DNA of 64,000 nucleotides from the NCBI GenBank assembly GCA_021234155.1, contig JAJEKV010000016.1, positions 20,336,441-20,400,440 of the forward strand, in the 5' to 3' direction. A program made the translations under genes and the position numbers. This stretch comes from Isoetes taiwanensis. Taxonomy: Eukaryota; Streptophyta; Lycopodiopsida; Isoetales; Isoetaceae. Within the stretch, counting starts at the first letter, position 1. Every line of letters starts with the position of its first letter. Shown here piece by piece: positions 43,826-52,117 of the stretch. Under the pieces are notes generated by a model. That model saw only the letters and a program-made list of their open reading frames with translations, had not been told where the DNA came from and ran no database searches.

Positions 43826-44545
43826 ATGGTGTGGTGTGGTGTGGTGTGGTGTGGTGTGGGTGTGTGCATGTTAATGTATGATATGTGTGGATTCAATTTT
43901 ATTTATTCTCCCCCCTCACCCCACCACACCCCATCTATCCCACCACCATAGACTACCACCACATCTTTGGCACCACCACATTACCACCACATGCACACAC
44001 ATCCCACCACATCCCACGCCACACCCCCCTCCACAACCACCACCACACTCCACCACCACCACCACATCACACCACAATCCACAACACCACACCACACCAC
44101 CACCACCACGCCCCCACCACACTCCATCACCACCACACTCCACCACACACCACCACCACCACCACACCCCACCACACCACATCATAGCACCACACACCAC
44201 TACACACACCACCACCACCACCCCCCACCACCACGCCCCACCACCACACCACACACCACTCCACCACACTCCACCACCACCACCCCCCACCACCACGCCC
44301 CACCACCACTCCACCACACTCCACCACCACCCCCCACCACCACCACACACCACTCCACCACCCCCCCACCACCACCACACACCACTCCACCACCCCCACC
44401 ACCACAATCCACCACCACCACCCCCCCACCACCACCTCCACCACCACCACACTCCACCACCACTCCACACTCCACCATTTGGTGTATGGTGTGTGGTGAA
44501 TGGTGTGGTGTGTAGTGGGGTGGGGTGTGGTGTGGTGTGTGGTAA
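43826..44545 (+). repeat. CCACCA array flanked by inverted GGTGT runs
   Basis: A GTGGT run (43826-43865) is followed after 40 bases by about 570 bases of almost pure CCACCA/CACCACA variants (43905-44475), then a GTGGTGTG run (44478-44545). The strand bias flips at both borders, so the array can fold back on itself. Long open frames of His/Pro/Thr or Gly/Val/Trp across it are by-products. Confidence 0.9.
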
Positions 44546-44739
44546 TGCACACAAACACTAAGGTGTCCGCTCGTGAATATGATGAGTGTGGGGCATGGTA
44601 TGGTACATGGTTTGGTGTGGTATACACATCCTTACAGGTTTTAGTGTTCATTTCATGGATGCTATTGTTCAAGAGGTTTTCGGACCAACATCCGTAAATT
44701 AAGATTCGCCTTCGAGCTTTTGAGAAGCTAAAACCTGGT

Positions 44740-46480
44740 TTGTTGTGAAATTGAAGGACTTCAATAGTAAGCTGTTGCATTCAAAGACGTGGAGGATGCA
44801 AATGCTAGTGGATGGACTCAATGGGATGAGAACCAAACATCAGAAGAATTGCACTTGCACTGCGATGTTTGTAGATCACATGAACTTGGTCAATGCGGGG
44901 CACACCAGCATAAAATTGCAAGTCTGAGGAAGCTTGTGGAGATCTATATTGTGTCCAAAGAGTGAATTAGATGAGTTTCACAAGAAGGCGTGCATCCTTG
45001 GAAATTGTGAGTCGTGTGGAATCAAGAAGTTTCAGACTGCCCCATGGAAGGAAGTGGCGTGGGGAAAGTGAAATGGGAGTACATTGACTATGAAAAAGAC
45101 AATGTCTCGAAGTTCGGTAGGAGACTCGACTCATCAAGACAATGAGACGTAACCCAAGGAGCTTCGGATAAACTGAAAGAACGTCTAAAAATCTTTCCTT
45201 TGCATAATTTCGGTACCAATGGCGGGCAAAATAGTTTAAGGAGCTTACGGAGAATCTCCCACAGATGCATGTGTCTCGGTAGTGGATTTTGCAGAGAACT
45301 ATACATTCAAGGAACAAGAGGAGGTGCGGTCGATGCTTTTGGGTCAATAACCGTGATTACCATTTTGGTTCAAATAACATATCAAGACGACTTCGATTGG
45401 CGGATGAGATTATCAAGGAAACACATTACTATGTATCGATGATAGGGAACACGATACTTTGTTAGGTGCAAACACCGCTGATGAAGCACCACAAATATCC
45501 GGAGCAGTAAAGGAAGGGTTCCAAAGAGACATTATGTGTTTTCGGATGGTGCAAAGATCTCAATTCAAGGCTTCGGACCATTTTACTTTGTGGCTAGGTA
45601 CACAAACGATTAATCGATGTCTATATGATGTGGAATTTTTTGGTTCTAACCACGGGAAAGGTGAACACGATGGCAAAAGCTGCTGAAGTTGAAGAGATGG
45701 TTAAGACAACCTGCAATTAAAATACTGCAAAGATAAAATTGGGTAATGCTCATGAAGTGGTAGAAGTTGCCGAAGAGATGTTTACTTGTGGAACATCCGA
45801 GTGGATGAACACATCTGAAACCAGTAAGAGGAAGAATATAAAAAGGTTCTTTTGGGAAGTCAAGGTGGAGGATATAGATAGAAAGAAAGCATGGGGTGCA
45901 AAAAGGATTTTGGACACTAGGCAGATCCATTGTGTACATGCATTCAATCCACGAATCTCCATTGCGCTTTAACTGCGAGGGAACTTTCATGCTTCGCAAG
46001 CGACTCACGCTTGGATGGCATGTGGGACGATTTGTGTGAACAAGCACTACGTTGATGATTGGAAACTTCAAGTTATTGTACCATCCTCCAATGTGCATCT
46101 CGACATTGAGGACCGTAAATCCAGCAGGTCCTTGTTCTCCTCAATCCCACGATGTTAGCAGAGGCACTTAGAGTTGGTGATAATTTTGCTGTCGTTGCTC
46201 CGAAAGGGAATGATGAGGGTTCTGAATTTTGGATTCTGATGTGCACAAAACCAAAATGGATAGTGGAGAAAGACTTCCAACTCAATGGAACATGGTACCT
46301 ACCTGGGTGATAGTGTCATAGAAGGTATGTATTACAAGAAGGGCAAGATCAACCGTCGCCTATGATCTTTGTAAAGAAAGATGCCTTAGGCATAGTATTC
46401 ACAACACGACCCGTGCAATCGGACTTCACATGCCACCAACTAAACGTCAAAACAGATCAGTATATAGGCTGGATCCTTTA
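44740..46480 (+). pseudogene. Element B transposase-like gene (core)
   Basis: Diverged homologue of the element A transposase, spread over shifting frames. Matching landmarks in the same order: a Cys-rich segment (KNCTCTAMF; ACILGNCESCGIKKF), VDFAENYTFKEQEE (about 45283-45325; A has LDFSENYTLKP), VFSDGAKISIQGFGPFYFV (about 45537-45595), SNHGKGEHDG (about 45643-45675; A has SGHGKGTHDG), KRFFWEVKVEDIDRKKAWGA with RQIHCVHAFNP (A has RVFWEVTNIDRS and QKIHCVSSIDP), and a C-terminal VGDNFAVVAPKGNDEGSEFW domain (46170-46250) matching the A beta-barrel-like region. Many stops and frameshifts. The D-D-D/E positions appear conserved. Confidence 0.7.
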
Positions 46481-46489
46481 GATGAGGAG

Positions 46490-46930
46490 AAAATTTTTAC
46501 GTAAATTTACCCAAGTTCTTTTTCGATGATGATGAAATGTAAAACCATTCTCAGTAGTTTTCTTTAACTCATGTGAAGTTTTGTGCTTCATTTGTGAAAA
46601 TGAGTTTGTCTTGATTTCTTTTGAAGATTTGAATTCTTTCCTAAAAACACTTGATTCCTTTGTTTGTGAGATGAATTGAATATGAATTTTCATTGAAATG
46701 AATCGAGGTTACAATAACAATTATGTACATAAGAAAGATATCTGATGATTTAAGCACGAGGTGACTCATGCACCTACATACTTCCCAATACATATGTTCC
46801 TCTGGGTTCGCTTTTTGTTGCTTCTAATCTTAAAACTTCAAGCATGAACACTCTAACATCAACTAGATCCACGGTGCGAAATGTCCACAACAACGCAGAT
46901 TGACCACACTTTGTCAATAGCGAGTTTGGT
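46490..46930. other. Element B interior, non-coding
   Basis: Sequence between convergent transposase and Ulp1-like genes. No clear coding signal. Confidence 0.4.
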
Positions 46931-46934
46931 TTGT

Positions 46935-47720
46935 CTCACGATTTAAGTTGACTTACTAGATCGTGCAACAATATATTCACTCCTTTTAAGTACCCCCTCA
47001 CAAATTTGTGCATAAACGAACATACGGCGGGGCCACATGAATGACCATCGGTTTGAAGAGGCATTCGAAATTTTCACAACATCCGAGGTTGTAAAGCTAA
47101 AATTATTGTGTCCAAGCAATTCCGAACCTGCACTCAAAGTTTGTTGTCATTGTGCCACAACAAGCAAAATGCAATGAGCAAGCACTAACCTCTCAATATG
47201 TATCCGCTTACGCCATGCAAGCCCGAAGCTATCAAAGTGATATATCCCCGGTTTATATCTCTCAGGCGACACGCCATGGCTTACAATCGAAAAACAGTCC
47301 GGTGATGTCCATCACAAATGTGCAAAAACATGTAATCGGCACTTATCCGCATTCACATGTTTCCTTATTGTTTTGTAACTATTTGTGTCCTTGGACAATG
47401 TCGAGTGAAAAAGAGGGTCAAAGAAATGAAAGGGATGGCTCATTCCTTGGAGAATCAAGTAGTATTCCATGTATCTGCAAACATATGCATATCATCGGCA
47501 CAATCCTCGATCACAAATCGGATGAAAGTATCACCTTGAGAAGAGGAGGATCAATTGATCATTGAACCATCAGCGTGATCGGCTTCCAAAATTTTGATGT
47601 CTGGTGGAGCTAATCACGGCAGTTTCAGTTCCACTCAAAGACCACTTCCGGATGTGTATTTGGCTTTAGATAGTCGGGGACTGCGCCAAGCTCTATCATC
47701 TCTAGTTCTAAACACACACC
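46935..47720 (-). pseudogene. Element B Ulp1-like (C48) protease remnant
   Basis: Minus-strand remnant in several frames. From the upstream side: LELEMIELGAVPDYLKPN (about 47640-47700), a stretch with FIRFVIEDCADDMHMF, VMDITGLFFDCKPW (about 47270-47320), YHFDSFGLAWRKRI (about 47205-47250; the FDS triplet fits the catalytic Asp region) and QTDGHSCGPAVCSFMHKFV (about 46985-47055), which matches Q...SCGLFVMAFMHKFV in element A. Same strand and same place relative to the transposase as in A. The catalytic Cys is retained but the frame is broken several times, so it is inactive. Confidence 0.65.
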
Positions 47721-47829
47721 TAAACATTTGCTCACAATCCATTCAAATATTTTAAATTGAAAAAGTACAACACATATCATAGAAATTTTTTACTTTTATT
47801 GACTTTCAAAGAGTTTTACAAGATTCATT

Positions 47830-49063
47830 TATGAAAATACGTGTCGAGCATTTTCATGCAGTTGTAACGACTCTTCGTAATCCCACATGTTCCACATTTG
47901 ATGTTCCTTCACATAAGCCGCACACTTTCTCGCGAGCGTAAGTCCCTCGACCATGGTTTGAGTTGCTCCAAAAAAGGAAATTGGAATCCAACCTGCCGGG
48001 AGCAAAACTATTTGGACATATCATTGTGTTCTATTTGGTTGGCGTAAACCCTTATATCTGGCTTGTCATCTATCAACAATGTGTTTGTCACCGTATCTCC
48101 ACAATTTTCTGGTACACTTTGGATGATCCTTAAGGAAAATTGGCTTATTAACCACCTTTAATTTTGTGTTGGTGCAGTCATCCTGATTCCAAATAAAAAG
48201 AAATCTGCCCTTATATTCCTGCAGCAACTTTTTTATCAACAATTCAACATTACTCTTAGCCATGCTGGACCACAATGCAATCTCAAATTTTGAAAAACAC
48301 CATTCTAAGAACTCCTGTAATCCAGGCCTGAAAACTGCAAACTTTTGATGGTTCAATTTACGGATGGTCACTTACAGGCTCTACCGATGCAGGATCCTCT
48401 CTTTCAAGTCATAAAACTTGCCTAAAACCCCATTAAAATCCGAACAAGGAGAATTTCAGTTAACCTCTTGGTTTTGTTGGTTGAGGTTGTATTGGACTCG
48501 TTGAGCAGTCTGCATCTTGTCCAGGATCCGGATTTCTTTGTCAACTTCATCACCTGCATCCGCATTTGGTTTATATTCAAAGACCAAAACTTTTTTCTAG
48601 TGAAGGACCGTGCATTGAATGAATCTCAAGGGAATTAATTTCCCCCCGAATCAGATGCACTAGGAATCTCTTCGCCCGGGGCTTCCATTTGCGGTGAGCA
48701 TTTATCTCGCAACATAATTGAAATGAGGAAGACCTGAAAAATACAAAAAAATAAATCATGTATGTGGCATCGGTACTTACTTGATAACGACCGCGATTCA
48801 GATTGACTATCCAAATTTCGTTTTGGAGTCTCCACGCCATCAGCAGATGGGATTGACTTAGGAGTATCAAATGGGGTGAATTCTAGGTACAACCGGGAGG
48901 TATCTTGCAGTCTCATAACTGATCGAGGCGTGGATAACTGTTGGATATCCTTGGTCTCAAATTTCTGCAATTCTGCAAATACTACATTAGTTAAGGCACT
49001 TGTTTGCAGCGAATCTATATTGTTTGTAGCGAACAATATCAAGCCCCGTGAGTTGACAACCAT
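47830..49063 (-). pseudogene. Element B FCP1/SCP-like HAD phosphatase
   Basis: Minus-strand gene of the FCP1-homology family. The N-terminal part (49063-48780) is Ser/Pro-rich (YLEFTPFDTPKSIPSADGVE). The catalytic domain follows in shifted frames: ILLV then DFNGVLGKFYDLKERIL (motif I, about 48400-48460), FRPGLQEFLEWCFSKFEIAL and WSSMAKSN (48260-48335), FLFIWNQDDC and KPIFLKDHP (48120-48200), NTLLIDDKP (late acidic motif, about 48060-48085), and a C-terminal GLTLARKCAAYVKEHQMWNM part. The second motif I Asp is Asn, as in the 9.2-kb copy. At least three frameshifts. Element A has no visible FCP1-like gene, so this may be captured cargo. Confidence 0.7.
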
Positions 49064-49114
49064 TCAAGAGGGTCACGCACCGGGCTTTTTACTCTTTTTC
49101 GATGTTCCTGTTGT

Positions 49115-49625
49115 TTATATATATCTAAAGTGCCCCCTAAAATGAGCGGCGATCTCATCCCGAGGGGCACTTTAGATACAATAAAAGGACAAGCAAAAGA
49201 GACTAAGCCGACCCGAGGATGGAAGAGACTAAGCCGGGATGAAAGAGACATGAGTACAAGCATCGAGACTTCCCAAACCTTGCTTTCACCCCTCTTTGGA
49301 CAATGGAACTTAGCATGTAAACTAAGCTACATTGGCCAAAGTGGAGGTCAAAGAAAGATTGGGAAGTCTCGATGCACCTACTCGACAATTACTAACATCC
49401 AATTAACCCCGCATTGCTATCTTGTTTTATGTCGGGCTTACTCCTTTTGAAGTTTTCTTGATGTATCTAATTAAGCCACCTAAAATGAGTGAGCGACCTC
49501 ATCCTAGGGGGCAAATTAGATACATCAAACAGACAAACTTAAAAGAGACTAAGCCGGGGTTAGTAAGTAAACAAGTACAAGCATCGAGACTTCCCAAACC
49601 TTGCTTTCACCCCTCTTTGGACTTA
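49115..49625 (+). repeat. Tandem pair of hairpin repeats
   Basis: Two related units about 340 bases apart. Each begins with an inverted repeat: ATCTAAAGTGCCCCCTAAAA closing with GAGGGGCACTTTAGAT (49121-49172), and GTATCTAATTAAGCCACCTA closing with GGGGGCAAATTAGATAC (49459-49525). Each also contains GAGACTAAGCCG and GCATCGAGACTTCCCAAACC. An inverted version of the latter lies near 49350. Looks like a small duplicated foldback element nested in element B. Confidence 0.7.
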
Positions 49626-49839
49626 CTTGTGTCTATTGGTTCTTGTGGTACCACTCGAACACCAAAAGCCAAAAGCCATGTCTCAGTCATAATGTGGGCA
49701 ACAACCGGGGCAAAGCGAGGTTCTAGAGTGTAATGCGCAAAACAAATTCAAAATCAATAGAGTCTTTAGGCGAGGGTTAGAGATGATAATATTTACCTCG
49801 GATGGTGTGATAGACATGGAATGTGATATCGGGTGATCG

Positions 49840-51810
49840 TGATTACGCTATCACAACCGGCAACATTTTACCCTCCCATTTTCGGATAACGCCCACAAAA
49901 TGGACAACCTTCATCACCCTCTTCTTACGCCTCGAGGAAGCATTGGAAGTGCGGGGATCTAAAGGAGTGTCATGACCACTACGCCGAGAAAAAAATCTCA
50001 AATCTTTGCATTCGAGGTAGCAGCTCCAGTGAGAAGTCTTCACATGCCTTTATCTCAATTTCGGTTTACATTTAATTCCTTATTTAATTGTTTCAGCCCG
50101 GGCAACAACTGTACCATTTAGCTCTTCATCCTTTGGTTAAACAACCCGAACACCCTCATTTTGCTTTTCGATTTGTTGTCATGATTGATTGCCATCATTG
50201 CAAATCAGCTCTAATTTCGATGCTTTATGCTCCATCAACTCAATCTTTCTTTTGATATCATTTTTCCTATCCTCGTTTGTTTTGCAATTGTTGCTTGCAT
50301 CTATCAAACCTAGCTGATGTTGCGAGCCAACCATTCCTTCACAAGTCTACCATAGTGCGCAAAACAAAACACTACGTATATATGTCGACCTCCTAACATA
50401 GTAAGCCACGATCGATGGAAAACCACAATCACACACCACACAACACAAGGTAGTCTCTACACACCACCACATACCACACACCACACAACATACTGCCAGG
50501 TAAGACACACCACACAACACTGTGGTGGTGGTGTGTGTGTGGTGGTGGTGGGGTGGTGGTGGTGGTGGTGGTGGTGTGTGTGGTGGTGGTGGTGGTGGTG
50601 GTGGTGGTGGTGGTGGTGGGGTTTGGTGGTGGGGGGCGTGTGGTGGTGGTGGAGTGTGGTGGTGGTGGAGTGTGGTGTGGGACATGGTGGAGTGTGGTGA
50701 TGGGGTGTGGTGGTGGGGTGTGGTGTGGTGGTGGTGGAGTGTGGGGGGTGTGGTGGTGGGGTGTGGTGTGGTTGTGGTGGAGTGTGGATTGTGGTGTGGG
50801 ACATGGTGGAGTCCCGGTGGTGTGGTGTGGTGTGGTGGTGGTGTGGTGTGGTGGTGGTGGAGTATGGTGGTGGTGGAGGGAGTGTGGTGGTGGTGGAGTG
50901 TGGTGGTGGTGGAGGAGTGTGGTGATGGTGGTGGTGTGTGGTGGTGGTGTGTGGTGTGGGAGTGTGGCGGTGGGAGATGGTAGAGTGTAGTGGTGGGAGA
51001 TCGTGGGGGTGTGGTGTGGGACATGGTGGATGCCAACAACTCACCACCACCACACATACCTCATCTATCATTCGGCATCCATTGCACGAAATGCCCCATA
51101 GATGGCATCATAGAGACACAACATGACAATACGACCAACATGATGCAAAATGGTAGTAGACATACCCGATTCTTGAAGTGGATTTGATGTTACCTTTTAC
51201 GTGTTGATAGAAACAATCTAGATCAAGCTTGAGATTTTTTTATGTTGTAACACAACTAATAATTGAACATACACACGCAATGGCATGTTTTGGTCTCGAG
51301 AACATTGCTCTGCTTTTTCTGTTTTGATTGTGAGTTCAGATTGAATGTGTGGTCTAGAGGAACCCGATTTGGTTTTTCCCTATCATCTTCATCATCCCTG
51401 TCACTTTTACTATTTTCCTCCTAAATGCGGTTGGATTTGCCTATGCTTTCTCTTGGGTCTAGAAGAACGGCCTCTGCTTTCTCATCGGGAGTTTTATAAT
51501 AATCCGAGAAGCTCTTCCATTAATGACCTCCCCTATATGCGGATAATAAGCCCTTTGCCTGTGTTCGAGAGCCATTCCACCCCATGTATGTGGCTTCCCC
51601 TGTAATTCTTTTGTAAATTTGCATGAACTCTTTGTATTGTTCATTGCTCCATTCTTCAACACGCATAAGAAAACATATGCCTTAATTTTTCGGTTTGAAC
51701 AAAACATTTGGGGAAAATACGTAGCCGATTTATTTGGAACTCTGTCACCCCAAAGCTTCTTTAGATCTTCGTGGGGCACAATCTCTTGTTTGAGGAGAGA
51801 TTTCATCGTG
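49840..51810 (-). pseudogene. Possible ghost of coiled-coil/RING gene in element B
   Basis: On the minus strand, 51806-51459 encodes ATYFPQMFCSNRKIKAYVFL, then TKELQGKPHTWGGMA. At 50340-50100 there is a helical DIKRKIELMEHKASKLELIC, and at 50050-49850 HVKTSHWSCYLECKDLRFF, a basic stretch and GCPFCGRYPKMGG in shifted frames. Order and strand match the coiled-coil/RING gene of element A, where HVVTSCTSCNDC occupies the equivalent place. The GGT array at 50455-51050 sits inside. The similarity is weak and argued partly from position. Confidence 0.3.
50437..51050 (-). repeat. GGTGGT array, inverted relative to 43.9-44.5 kb
   Basis: CACACCA runs (50437-50520) give way to about 500 bases of GGTGGT/GTGTGGTGG variants (50521-51030), then back to CACCACCACACA (51040-51055). 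It mirrors the array at 43826-44545 in opposite orientation within element B. Within it GACATGGTGGAGT recurs at about 50681 and 50801. Confidence 0.9.
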
Positions 51811-52091
51811 TAACCGATTGGCGTTCAATTACGACTCCATTAGGGTTCAATCGGCAAGAAGCGGCAAAAAGCAGAGGAAGAGGTGATGGTTCAATCGGCA
51901 AGAAGCGGCAAAAAAACAGAGGAAAAGGTGATTCTTTGCTAATTCAAAAAGGTGGACAATGACGTGGCATAAAATTCAAAATAACCGACGCTCATTAATT
52001 CGCACTCCCGCAATCTCCGCTTCGGTATGCACCACCCGATTGTACCACAAAGGTGGTGCCAAAATGTGGCGTCAAAATGCACGTTTTTGAT

Positions 52092-52113
52092 ACACCACAG
52101 CGTGCTTTTGCCC
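52092..52113 (-). repeat. Element B right terminal inverted repeat
   Basis: Plus strand reads ACACCACAGCGTGCTTTTGC then CC, the complement of the left end with one mismatch, followed by the CTAC target duplication. Confidence 0.85.
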
Positions 52114-52117
52114 CTAC

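Larger units (their letters stand above)
41685..52113 (+). mobile_element. Element B: 10.4-kb DNA transposon, same family as A
   Basis: The left end reads GGGTAAAAGCACGCTGTGGT (from 41685), and the complement of the right end reads GGGCAAAAGCACGCTGTGGT (from 52113 leftwards), one mismatch in 22 overall. The flanks are CTAC (41681-41684 and 52114-52117). The first 13 left-end bases match element A at GGGTA and GCACG. Interior order: N-terminal transposase fragments (41.9-43.2 kb), a CCA/GGT array, the transposase core (plus, 44.7-46.5 kb), an Ulp1-like gene (minus, 46.9-47.7), an FCP1-like phosphatase (minus, 47.8-49.1), hairpin repeats, a coiled-coil ghost (minus), a second GGT/CCA array. All genes carry frameshifts or stops, more than in A, so B is older or evolves faster. 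Confidence 0.85.

Noticed and set aside
43878-44561. Long open frames of His/Pro/Thr or Gly/Val/Trp
   Set aside because: They lie in CCA/GGT arrays and are open on several frames and both strands; low-complexity by-products.
50347-51071. Long open frames across the second GGT array
   Set aside because: Same reason; no composition or domain supports a protein.
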